NCBI GenBank assembly: GCA_022592445.1
Contig: JABYQR010000408.1
Location: forward strand, 1 to 38,743
DNA: 38,743 nt
Source: Cytidiella melzeri
Taxonomy: Eukaryota > Basidiomycota > Agaricomycetes > Polyporales > Irpicaceae
Reading direction: 5' to 3'
Part shown: positions 20,203 to 29,439 of the stretch, piece after piece
How the letters are laid out: every line of letters begins with the position of its first letter
How positions within the stretch are numbered: the stretch's first letter is position 1
Translations under genes and position numbers: made by a program
The notes under the pieces: model-generated
Told to the model about the DNA's origin: nothing
Database searches by the model: none
Seen by the model: the letters and a program-made list of their open reading frames with translations, nothing else

Positions 20203-21763
20203 ATAGAATACGGTGTGGCTTCCCAAAGTCCCGATAGTAGCATTTGGTCCAGAGATCATCTTCCCTGCGAAAACTATTCCCACGCCTTCAACAACCAGAC
20301 CGTCAGAGACGAGAGCTACGACCCAGACGAAGGACATCAGATTTGTGAAGTACAACCGTGTCCCAACCGATACAACAGAGTAGAATATCCTGGTCGTTAC
20401 GCAAATCAGTATTGACCCATCCATCACTGGCAGGAAGATCACATTCTTGAATCTCTCCCACCACTACCTGAACCTGAAGAAGACTTTGACCAAACCTTCA
20501 CACAGGAACAATATCAGATGGATTCCACCAATGTCTCCCAGCATGCTTCCAGGGCAGCAACTCCCGCTCCCACACAAGAGCCGTCCCTGCCCCCCACAGC
20601 AGAACAGCTTCTGCACGCACTACTCCTGGGTCAGCAACAGCTGACACAAGCTATCACAGCACTGGTTCAGAACCAGCAACAACCAGTAAACAATAGGTCA
20701 CGGGAAAGGGTTGTAGAAAAACCCGCCAGCTTTAAGGGCAATGCTAGTAGTGATGCGCATTGCTTTTTAGCTGCCTTCTCAATGTACGCGCAGCCCAACG
20801 AGAAGCTGTCTCCGCATAATGCCCAAGGTGGTCAGACCCGGTTAGACCACCTCTGGATTTCATCAGCCCTGTCATTCATGACAGAAGATGCAGCAGTTTG
20901 GGCTACGCCCCACATAGACCTGATTGCTAGTCATCAGGCAGCCCTCAACGGTGACTGGGACAACTTCAGAACCGCGTTTAAAGCACGATTTGAACCAGTT
21001 GATGAAACGGTAGATGCTAAAGCCAAGCTCAGGGAGCTATGGCAAGGCAAGAAAACGGTTTCAGAGTACACGGCTCGATTCAGGGAGATTATGGACAGCA
21101 CCGGCTACTCAACGCAAGACCATCGTGATTGGTACTACAAACACCTGAGTACTACCATCAAGGATGAACTGGTTCACACTGCAAGGCCACACGTCACTCT
21201 TGTGGATCTGATCAATGTTGCTACCAAAATTGACAATTGTCTTTGTGTTTGAGCTCAAGAGAAAGCTCGTGAACAAGGTCGAACGGTCCCCAATCTGTTC
21301 AAAACCACACCGGTCTCCACCTCGTCCCCGGCTCCCTTCGTCCAAGCACCTCGTGACTCCAATGCCATGGAAATCAATGCTACCAAAGTGGGGCCCAACG
21401 GAAAAACACGCGCCGACTTCATGAAGGCCATGAACGGCAGATGTTACGGATGCAGATCAAAGGATCACCAAAGGAAGAATGGAAAACACAATTGTGAGCT
21501 GTGCAAACATTGTGGTGGCAACCATCAGACACAAGTGTGCCAAAGCCGATTCATTGGGTATCCCCCTAGGCAACAGAAGGTGGCTGCCACTACTCTCTTC
21601 CATCCATCCACTCGTTTCGTCTGCAAGGCCCTTACCTACCCCGCCTGCCGCAACGGCCGCCAGCTCTTCGTCTTCAACTCCGTTTGACTATGATGCCATC
21701 ATGAAGCAGATGTCATTGCTCACGGACCAAGTCAAGCAGCTGGGCAATCAACGGGATTTTTAG
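20203..21763 (+). pseudogene. A2 gag region
   Basis: After the ORF1 stop the same frame continues with CENY and QPCPNRY, blocks shared with element C although no ATG precedes them, to TGA 20413-20415 (also present in A1). The gag proper opens at ATG 20518 (MDSTNVSQH), followed by a Gln-rich stretch and a retrotransposon capsid domain (KPASFKGNASSDAH to TVDLINV-like helices). A TGA at 21250-21252 replaces CGA of A1. The nucleocapsid has a double zinc-knuckle pattern (CYGC ... CELCKHCGGNHQTQVC). Gag ends GAT TTT TAG at 21761-21763, which overlaps pol in the -1 frame. Confidence 0.7.
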
Positions 21764-22745
21764 AGGGGACTCCAGGTAAAACCGCACCCTCGAGTCCCTC
21801 AAGAAAGACCCATATAGAAGAAGTGGAGAACAGTGATGAGTTCCCCACGGACACAGTTTTCAATACCCCTGTATTAAACACTCGCCTCGCTCAGCAACCC
21901 AACTCGCAGCCTTCAGCTTTATTTAACAACTTGTATAACTATTACAAAACCTTGTCATCCTGCATAGTGCCTGAAATAGACCCGCTTAGCATGCACTTCC
22001 GAGTTCCAATTATGCTCAAAGGAGTGTTCAGAGAACAAGGCATTAAAGCTATGATTGACTCAGGAGCCACCGCTTTATTCCTAAGTTAAGACTTTGTTAA
22101 CCGGCACCGAGTACGTACGGTCCCCTTAGAAAAACAGATACTCCACAACATCGATGGGACTCTAAATTAAGGAGGACGTATCACACACAGAGCAGAGCTC
22201 GGGCTACAAGTTGGAGCTATCAAAGAGAATGCAACCTTTCTAGGCCTACCCTGGCTTTGCAAAGCAAACCCCAAAATCAATTGGGCTACCGGAGAAATGG
22301 AACTGGAAGCCAAAGAAGACTTCGAGCCCTTCCAGTCTATCACAGCCAATCAGAAGCAGAGAGGAGCTTGGCTCAGAGCCGGTATCATTCAGGACACCAA
22401 GGAAGAGCTTTTGTCCTGTGCTAGCTTTACGTACTCCACAGACATCACTGCTAAAGCTCATCAGTCTAAAGAACAATGAACGTTCGAACAGATGATTCCA
22501 GAGGAATACCGCACATACCAGAAAGTCTTCTCAGAAGAAGCATCACAGCGTCTCCCCAAGCATCAGCCCTGGGATCATACAATTGATCTGACAGAGAACC
22601 CAAAGATGTTCAGGTCCAAGGTCTACCCCATGTCTCTGAATGAACAAGCGGAGCTGGACAAGTTTATTGAGGAAAACCTAGCAAAAGGATATATTGTTCC
22701 CTCCAAATCCCCTATGGCCTCACCAGTATTCTTCGTCAAGAAGAA
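21760..22745 (+). pseudogene. A2 pol start: protease and beginning of RT
   Basis: Opens in the -1 frame at the gag stop. Contains the aspartic protease DSGATALFLS near 22060, broken by a TAA right after it and by another TAA near 22168, then a small deletion in the ILGLPWL region. The RT N-terminus ([26 protein letters not shown]) follows from 22492 and is cut at 22745 by element D. Confidence 0.75.
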
Positions 22746-23235
22746 TGTCACAAACATGCATACTTTCTCTTTTCTTTTCCTTTTATTTTCCTTATCTTAT
22801 CTTATCGATGATACATGGCTACTGCATGTGATCAAGTGCATGTGACAGACTGGTCACATGATCATAGAAGGTGCTGGAACATTGTGAAACATTGTAGAAC
22901 ATTGCACCATAGCACACCATACGTTTCCACGGCAGTGTTAGGAGTACAGACCCGGTACCAGGGGTCCTTGTCTGAGATGTATATAAACCTACCCTGTAGC
23001 TCCTTAAAGACCTCAGATTCTACCTCCTGGTCTTTAGGTGACGTCCACCTTGTACTAGGTCTATCACTGTACTAATATATCCTGGTCTTTAGCTCATCGT
23101 TAGCTGCTCCCTCGTCGTTGTCTCTCCCTCATCATCATCTTCCTTGTCGTCATCGTCCACGCGAGTTCGCTCGTCGTTCCTCCATCCCCGTCGTCACTTC
23201 CTCGCTCTTCATAGAGTTTGGTTGTGTTCTTGACA
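22746..23235 (+). repeat. 5' LTR of D
   Basis: 490 bp, TGTCACAAAC to CTTGACA. TATATAA at 22980-22986. Self-primer AGATTCTACCT at 23015-23025. Intron-like segment 23038-23092 (55 bp, GTGACG to TTTAG) bounded by TCCTGGTCTTTAG at 23025-23037 and 23080-23092. Confidence 0.75.
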
Positions 23236-23237
23236 TT

Positions 23238-23248
23238 AGGTAGAATCT
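23238..23248 (+). promoter_or_regulatory. Self-primer binding site of D
   Basis: AGGTAGAATCT, 2 nt after the LTR end, exactly complementary to 23015-23025 (11 bp). Confidence 0.75.
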
Positions 23249-23331
23249 CCGTATGCTCGCCTGGACGTCGCGCAACCGCACATTTTCCTTTCCCCAAAAA
23301 GTTTTAAAAAGTTTAGTCCCCCCGGTTTACC

Positions 23332-23468
23332 AGTACGTTGTATTGGCCCGGACCCTTGATCTTCATTCTCACGTTGTGGTTGTAGTGCCGAAAGACGTAC
23401 GCATCCGTCGTAACGTACCCAAGTCTTTCTTTGAGGCTCGACAAGAACTGCGCAAACAAGGTCGTCCC
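23332..23468 (+). pseudogene. D ORF1, 5' end with splice-made start
   Basis: A23332 joined over a 53-bp intron (23333-23385, GTACGT donor, TTGTAG acceptor) to TG gives ATG CCG AAA GAC. The protein starts MPKDVRIRRNVPKSFFEAR, like the MPKE and MRKD starts of A and C. It ends at the C insertion. Confidence 0.55.
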
Positions 23469-24227
23469 TGTCATGGATGGCCTGACTAGCCCTTAATTTT
23501 CGCAATTTACCTCGTGTTTTTATCTGTAAAACTCCGGGCTGCAGCTCAGTTGCAACCTTCTCTGCATAAACTCCCTTTTCACGTCTATTAAGCGCCCGTA
23601 TCACGTGGCTTAGACGCTCCACACGGTCACATTACTTGCTACTACGTCACACTGGCATGTGACTTAGCTTAAGTAAGACCACATGGCTACAAGCACATGG
23701 CTCAGCCCATAGCTAGGGTTTGACGTCATAGATACTGTCCACATGGGCTCCTTATTGTTCTTTCCCTATTGTTCTCTTTATGGAAGGATGTTCTCACAGG
23801 TGTGGGAATGGAATACAATAGTTGGTCTCCTTTTAGATAGATTCTCTCACGAGTAGAGTTCTTGGCAAGGTCTAGACAATAGCTATTGTTCTCCTTTAGG
23901 TAGTTCTTTTGTTCTTCGTTCACATGGCTTCTTGCAAAGCCTGCCCTTAACATGGTCTGTGCGCAGGTCCCTGAAGTCTATATAAGCAGCTACATGTACG
24001 CTCCTAGCCCCCATCTCGACCTCTTGGTCTTTACTGGGCTAGGTAAGCAAATCCCCTCTTGTACTACATAGCGGGTAGTATCAATCTAACTTGGTCTTTA
24101 CTGGGCTAGACAACTTGTATAAAGTCTGATAGCTGGTGAGAGCACTGTGCTACACGCCTGCCACCACCTCCTCGTCGATATCCACTTCGTGTCCCTGTCT
24201 GTCATGTCGAGCCTTGTCTCCATGTCA
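23469..24227 (+). repeat. 5' LTR of C
   Basis: 759 bp, TGTCATGG to ATGTCA. TATATAA at 23979-23985. Self-primer ATCTCGACCT at 24013-24022. Intron-like segment 24043-24109 (67 bp, GTAAGC, branch CTAAC, TAG) bounded by TTGGTCTTTACTGGGCTAG at 24024-24042 and 24091-24109. Confidence 0.85.
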
Positions 24228-24229
24228 TT

Positions 24230-24239
24230 AGGTCGAGAT
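24230..24239 (+). promoter_or_regulatory. Self-primer binding site of C
   Basis: AGGTCGAGAT, 2 nt after the LTR end, exactly complementary to 24013-24022. It differs from family A at one base, and the LTR partner differs at the matching base. Confidence 0.8.
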
Positions 24240-24952
24240 TGTTGTGAAAACCCTGGGTCTCCCATTCCCACCGTTTTAAAAAGTTTATTCCTGTTTGACG
24301 AGTACGTCTCCGGTCTTCTCATACTGTGGAGCTACACTTACATCGTCCGTTTCTACCCCTTGCGCTGTGACACTGAGTCACGCTTCAGACTAAGAACAAC
24401 CTTAAAGACAACACAACCAACCACGAAGTGGCAATAGAAGTGTAAAGGTGTGGAAGCGCGGAAGTGTTAAAGTAATGCGAGGTGGTCTAAGAGTCCTAGT
24501 TTTACCTGTGCTAAAAGAGCGACAAGGTTTTTGTGATATAGTTTATATGAAGGGAGCTAGACGGGCAACTACCACGCGTATCGCGGGTAAAAGGGAAAGT
24601 CGGCGCGGTGAAAGCGAAAGAGTTATAGCGCGGCTCTAAGAGAACGCGCGGGAGATGTCGCGACTTGTAGGAGAACGGCGCGCGGAAGGACGCAGAAGAT
24701 AAACGCAGGCGCGATATGAACCTCGAACACAAAACGCGGTTGCTGGTGAAGATGAAGTAGTTGCTGTAAAACGCGGGCGCAGTGAAAGTGAACGCAGTAA
24801 GCTCGACGCAGTGAAGGTGAAACGCAACGCAGTAACGCAGTAAAATAACACAGTTAAAAAGCAAACGCAGTATAACAAAGCCGAAAGGAAAGGTAAGAGA
24901 AAGATAAACTAATGGCGCGCGGGTCGCAGCAGAAGGCTATGTGAGATCGCCG

Positions 24953-25480
24953 TCAATTGGACTCAGCAGACTGCGCGCGGGGGCGGTAGTGTAGAACAAC
25001 ACCTCCCGAGCGGCGATGCGTATTACAGGTAAATGCGTGGCCAACGACGACGTTGGTAGAGCTGGTAAGATTGAACTGCACTAGTTTGCACTCGTGATCC
25101 TCGCCTTCAAAGTCTGGAGATAGCCAGCAATCTGGGTGCGGCGCGCGCGGGCGATCGCAGTTGAGCGGGACGAAAGGTCCTGTACGTAGGGGAATTGGGT
25201 GGTCGCTCTGAGTGTCGCAATAGGAGCAGTTATCAAGCGAGTCTGCGACAGAGGCGACGGACGACGCTGGCAAGGGTGATTTAGGAGTTGATCTCTCAGG
25301 GGAGACCGTAGGCGCTGCTGAGGGCTCTGGCGGCGGCGTGGGCGCGAAGATGATGGGATAACGGCGTAGAACCTCGCGCGGGCGCGGGCTGTAAGGGCAG
25401 TGACCGCTGGGTAAGTGGGGAACAGTGGGACAGTAGCGGCAGACTCGAGGCGGGTTGTTGTTGTTAGACGCAGCGGACAT
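24953..25480 (-). CDS. Antisense ORF in the C leader, unknown function
   Basis: 175 codons starting MSAASNNNNPPRVCRYCPTV. A TATATATAA box lies about 150 bp upstream (minus strand, near 25638-25630). The protein is Pro/Ser-rich, with Cys-x2-Cys patterns (CRYC and CSYC) and a Cys/His-rich middle that could bind zinc. I recognise no family. It may be a captured gene fragment, part of an element nested in the leader, or a chance frame in GC-rich DNA. The TATA position and the clean ATG are the main support. Confidence 0.4.
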   Translation of the reverse strand: MSAASNNNNPPRVCRYCPTVPHLPSGHCPYSPRPREVLRRYPIIFAPTPPPEPSAAPTVSPERSTPKSPLPASSVASVADSLDNCSYCDTQSDHPIPLRTGPFVPLNCDRPRAPHPDCWLSPDFEGEDHECKLVQFNLTSSTNVVVGHAFTCNTHRRSGGVVLHYRPRAQSAESN

Positions 25481-25628
25481 AAACGTGGAAGAGGTCGCAA
25501 TGAGGCAACGCAGAAGAAGCTACAGCTATAGACGCGAAGAGACTCCCTCGACGCGAACGCAAAGCGTAAAGTGTACTCTGGAAACTGGGGTGTGGATTGA
25601 TTGATTTTTACGCAGTACAAACAACACC

Positions 25629-25638
25629 TTTATATATA
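25629..25638 (-). promoter_or_regulatory. TATA box for the antisense ORF
   Basis: Minus-strand TATATATAAA preceded by GGG, with the ORF start about 150 bp downstream. No self-primer-like complementarity was found downstream, so I do not call it a retrotransposon LTR. Confidence 0.45.
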
Positions 25639-25640
25639 CC

Positions 25641-26200
25641 CTAAAGACCCTCTCCTAAACCTTTCCTTCTATGTCCTAAGCCCAAACGCGAGAGCGAGGA
25701 AACGGGGTGGCAGAATACTTCCGTCTGCAGAGGCAAAATGTCCAGCGAGTCGACGCCCGGCGGGACACAGCGTTGGTCGACTCGGAGTAGCGGCGCGCGC
25801 CCTTGCGCTGAAGAGGCGCCAATCGTTGTGAGCAGGTGATGAGGCGCCGTCCAAGAGTTGCACAGCGTGGCGTGATAGGAGCCTTCCTGAAACAGGGTTC
25901 GCACGTCAAGTTTCTTCTACCGTTGGTCCGACCCGCGTCCAAAACTCTTGGTGGCTGGCCGGCCCATGCTCCGATGCAAAAGGGGCGTGTCTGTGAGTCA
26001 GAGTTTGGTGCGATTCCTCGGCCTCGGATGTTTCCGGCGCATTGCTCCTTGTCAAGTCCTCGGATCCGCGGCGGACTCCTTGTGACCTCGGTGAACTCCT
26101 CGTGCCCGTGACGCTGGGAAAGTGGAGGGACTTGCCGCTCAGGATGACGCGGGCCGCGCCAATGGCGGGCTGCTGCCGGGTCTCCGCACCTAGCCAATTT
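25641..26200. other. CpG-rich stretch without a supported gene
   Basis: Open frames exist on both strands because of high GC content, but none shows a domain or resembles a neighbour. It is the upstream flank of the antisense TATA box and ends at the acceptor of the C leader intron. Confidence 0.4.
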
Positions 26201-26225
26201 CCGGGCGTATCAGCGCGTTGTCTAG

Positions 26226-26953
26226 TGCGTAAGGACACACGCCCCCATTTTTCTAAGAACCTCCCTGCCACTGAGCCTCAGCTCAAGAGGTCTCTTCCAC
26301 CATCTTTCCTTGACGCTCTTGCTGAAAAGCGCAAGAGTGGTCAACCTCATCGCTGGTCTGACAAAGACCTGGTCACCGCCGCAAAGTGCATGTCCAAGAA
26401 GCCGCCTGTCAAAGGCATCACCCTTACCGTCCCCTCATACGAGGAAAATCGCCATCTCCGTGCCTCTGCACGAGCATACGGAGAACAAGCAGCCGAGGAG
26501 CGTGACCGCATCTTAGCTGAGCAACAGACCCACAAGCTCACCTTTGCAGAGCGACTAGCAAAGCTCCCTGCACCAACTCCCGCCCCCGCTGCACCAAAAC
26601 CGGTGTTGATCGACTTTAGAAAGTTGTCACCGGTTGATCTCGTAGGCATCTTCAGGCCAAAACTTACCGCCGTCCGCACTTGCTTGCAAGCTCTCACAGA
26701 GCTTGAAGAACTCCTGAACCGCGCCAACCCCGACCACCGTCGCGCCCTGCTCCACCTCGTCAACAAGGTTAATTGTTTCCTCAACCGAGTCAACGATCTT
26801 GCACCCGTCACAGCAGACCGCAAGTGGCAGCTCCTAGACTGGGGTTGCAAAGCAATTGGGAAAGTTTCTTTCAAGCAGCTTCGTAAAAACTACGATAGAG
26901 TTCTAGCACAACTTAACGTAGTCAATAGTGATAGCTACTTTGAGTGGATCTAG
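26226..26953 (+). CDS. C ORF1, unknown protein upstream of gag
   Basis: 242 codons, intact. First codon would be ATG made from A24301 and TG26226-26227, giving MRKDTRPHFSKNLP; in genomic DNA the codon is GTG. The blocks VLIDFRKLSPVDLVGIF, PKL, WQLLDWGCKAIGKVSF and LRKNYDRV match families A and B in the same order. It is rich in charged helices and has no membrane segment. It ends at TAG 26951-26953, and the same frame stays open into the gag region. I infer a role tied to gag (RNA packaging or particle assembly) only from its position. Confidence 0.65.
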
Positions 26954-28423
26954 ACAGTCCACAAGTTTTTGCCCACCACGTCTTGCGAAAATTATATACA
27001 CTTCTTCGATTCGAGCACGGTCACAGACGACCACTTCTGCGAAGGCATATTCTACGAGTGTGACAAACAACCGTGCCCAAATCGGTACACTCAGGCAGAC
27101 CCAACAGAAGCGGTCAACAGCGAATACTACTCTGAGCACCACCAGACTCCAAACAAAGACAATCTCCGTCTCCTCACCAACGAAGACATGGACCAAAACG
27201 CTGCACCCGAGGCCGCCCCAGCTGCCAACCTAAGTGCCCAGGATATCCTAAACATGTTCGGCATTCTGACGCAAAGAATGGTGGATCTCACCAATCAGGT
27301 GGCTGCCTTGACAGCTGCTCAGGCACCAGCCATCGCCGCAGCAACGCACACGTCCCGAGAACGGAGTATTGTCGAGAAGCCGGTCTCTTTTAAGGGAAAG
27401 ACGTCGTCGGAAGCAAGGCTTTTCCGGCATGCTTTCATTGTCTGGGCCCAGAACCAGGGCAAGGCGTTTTTCCAGCAGGACGCGCAAGGCCAGGTCCGGG
27501 TGGACAACAATGGCGCGAGGATCTTTGATCCTCACAAACTCATCACCAGCGCCCTGTTGTTCATGCAGGACGACGCTGCTGACTGGGCTCGCCCTCATAT
27601 TGAGGAGCTGGCCAGTAGCAAACCAGCTTTTGGCAACAGCTGGGATACGTTCATCGAGGCTTTCAAAGCCAAATTTGAGCCAATAGATGCTGTCATGGAG
27701 GCTAAGACGAAAATAGCCAACATGAAGCAAGGCAACAAGACTTTTGCCGCCCTCATCTCCAAGTTTGAGACCTGGGCCCCTCGCACTGGCTGGAGCCAGC
27801 AGGACCTCTTCGATCGTCTCAAGTCGAGCTTGAGCACCGAGTACTTGCAATGCGTCTCGTATTTTTAAACTCGCGCCGCTACCTACGACGCTCTCAAGGA
27901 CCAGTGCAAGGCAGTCGACGCTCAGCTTGCCGATTTGCAAAACAGCACGGGCAAGGTCATGGTGGACAGTTCCTCGGGACACGGCAAGTCCCACTAGCAA
28001 GCGTTCCGCGATCCTAATGCGATGGAGATCAACGCGTCTTGCTTCTCTGCCTCGTTCGACTCGCTCTTTGTGGGTCTGGGCAAGCAGGAGATATTCCAGA
28101 AATGGAAGAAGGAGATGAGCAAGCGCTGCTCGGTTTGTGGATCCGAGAACCACAAGAAAAGGGACTCGAAGCACCCTGATGACCCGGTTTGCAACCACTG
28201 CGGTGGTACCGGTCACTGGGGGGCAGTTTGCCTGAAACGGCTCCAAGGCGTCCCTAAGGGACAAAAGGTTGCCGCTACCTCGTCGACATCGTCGACTACT
28301 ACTGCAGCCAAGCAAGACGCGTCCAACGACAAGGATGCTAAGATTGCTGCGCTCAAGGACATGCTTGACATCCAGAAGAAGCAAATGGATGAGATGGCAG
28401 CAAAAATCAATGCGGTTTTTTGA
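26954..28423 (+). pseudogene. C gag region
   Basis: The frame after the ORF1 stop has CENY and QPCPNRY blocks shared with A2, and the first ATG is at 27188 (MDQNAAPEAAP). A retrotransposon capsid domain spans about 27350-27860 (KPVSFKGKTSSEARLF through SSLSTEYLQ). TAA at 27866-27868 and TAG near 27996 interrupt the linker. The zinc-knuckle region (CSVCGSENH ... CNHCGGTGHWGAVC) starts near 28130. A coiled-coil-like tail ends GTT TTT TGA at 28421-28423, overlapping pol in the -1 frame. Confidence 0.75.
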
Positions 28424-29439
28424 AACGGACTCGTGACACAGCCGCAGCTGCGAGTCCCCCTGATACCCTGTCCTTGTCTCCTTTGTCGTCTACCTTGTCT
28501 TCTGCCTCGTGTACTATAGCAACTCCGTGCCCGTCGTCTGTTATCTCTTCATGTACTATCTCGTCGCGAGATTGGTTATCTTCTCATTTCCGTGTACATG
28601 TACTAGTCAAAGGTCTCAATAGAAGCATCCGTGTTCCTGCTATGATTGATTCAGGAGCCACAGCTTTTTTCATCAGTCACCAGTTCGTCAAGAAGCATAA
28701 GATTATTCAGCACCCGCTCGAAAGGGTTATCTCATTGCATAACATTGACGGAACTAAGAATAAAGCTGGCGGATTAACGCACTTCGTTCGCCTTACACTC
28801 ACAGTCGGAGATCACACTGAAAAGGCAGAGTTTCTCGTCACGGACTTAGGTCCAGAAGACGTCATTCTTGGGCTACCATGGCTCAAGCGCGTAAACCCTA
28901 CTGTCAACTGGGAAAAAGGAGAAATGACAATTCCGAGCGGCTCGGAAGAATCTCCTAACGAACCTTTCCAGAAGGTTGACGGTAATCGCAAAGAACGCAG
29001 GCAGTGGGTTAAAGCTGGTATCATCCAAGACACCACTGACGAGGTCTGGTGTATGGCCGGTTTCACCTACTCTACTAAGCTTGCCGCCGAAGCAAACAAA
29101 GCTAAAGCTCAGCGCTCCTTCGAAGACATTGTTCCATCAGAGTATCACAGACACACTAAAGTCTTCTCTGAGGAAGAGTCTAATCGGCTACCCCAGCATC
29201 AGCCCTGGGACCATTCGATTGATCTCAAACCAGACGCTCCTGAGACCATCAAATCGAAAGTTTATCCTATGCCCCTGAACGAACAAGCCGAGCTTGACAA
29301 GTTCATTCAGGAGAACCTAGCAAAAGGTTACATCACGCCTTCTAAGTCTCCAATGGCTTCTCCGGGCTTTTTCATCAAAAAGAAGGACAACAAACTCCGA
29401 CTTATTCAGGCTACCGCAAACTCAACGACATCACTGTAA
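28420..29439 (+). CDS. C pol, first part: protease and RT N-terminus
   Basis: 340-codon frame entered by -1 shift from gag. Ser/Thr/Pro-rich start, aspartic protease MIDSGATAFFISH near 28640 and VILGLPWL near 28862, then a linker and the RT fingers ([27 protein letters not shown]). A single missing base in the codon after LIQ (near 29411) ends the frame early. Protease residues look intact. Confidence 0.85.
   Translation: MKRTRDTAAAASPPDTLSLSPLSSTLSSASCTIATPCPSSVISSCTISSRDWLSSHFRVHVLVKGLNRSIRVPAMIDSGATAFFISHQFVKKHKIIQHPLERVISLHNIDGTKNKAGGLTHFVRLTLTVGDHTEKAEFLVTDLGPEDVILGLPWLKRVNPTVNWEKGEMTIPSGSEESPNEPFQKVDGNRKERRQWVKAGIIQDTTDEVWCMAGFTYSTKLAAEANKAKAQRSFEDIVPSEYHRHTKVFSEEESNRLPQHQPWDHSIDLKPDAPETIKSKVYPMPLNEQAELDKFIQENLAKGYITPSKSPMASPGFFIKKKDNKLRLIQATANSTTSL

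Larger units (their letters stand above)
17863..22745 (+). mobile_element. Element A2: family-A retrotransposon truncated in RT by element D
   Basis: Plus-strand copy of the A1 family: 5' LTR (with a solo LTR-C inside), self-primer site, leader intron, ORF1, gag, protease and the start of RT. It stops at 22745 inside the RT block ASPVFFVKK. The remaining pol and 3' LTR are not found anywhere to the right. Several frameshifts and stops show it is older than A1. Confidence 0.85.
22746..23468 (+). mobile_element. Element D: 5' LTR, leader and ORF1 start, truncated by C
   Basis: A fourth family. LTR 22746-23235, leader with self-primer site, leader intron and 28 codons of ORF1, cut at 23468 by element C. 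The insertion lies in the A2 RT. Flank before it is AAGAA. Nothing of its gag or pol is in the window. Confidence 0.7.
24302..26225 (+). other. Long leader intron of C with foreign-looking insert
   Basis: Donor A|GTACGT at 24301/24302 sits 15 nt after the leader motif TTTTAAAAAGTTTA (24274-24287), as in A2 (20 nt) and D (18 nt). The acceptor GTCTAG|TGCG at 26225 precedes ORF1. The resulting intron would be 1,924 bp against 53-69 bp in A and D. The extra DNA is CpG-rich, has a cluster of ACGCAGT-like motifs (about 24765-24870, six copies) and carries a minus-strand ORF. I could not place the ends of the insert. Confidence 0.45.

Noticed and set aside
25676..26197. Minus-strand ORF of 173 codons upstream of the antisense TATA box
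   Set aside because: GC-rich chance frame with overlapping frames on the other strand and no recognisable motif.
27248..28384. Long antisense ORF (378 codons) over the C gag
   Set aside because: It is the mirror of a GC-rich gag frame, has no domain and no promoter. The gag frame has clear capsid and zinc-knuckle motifs.
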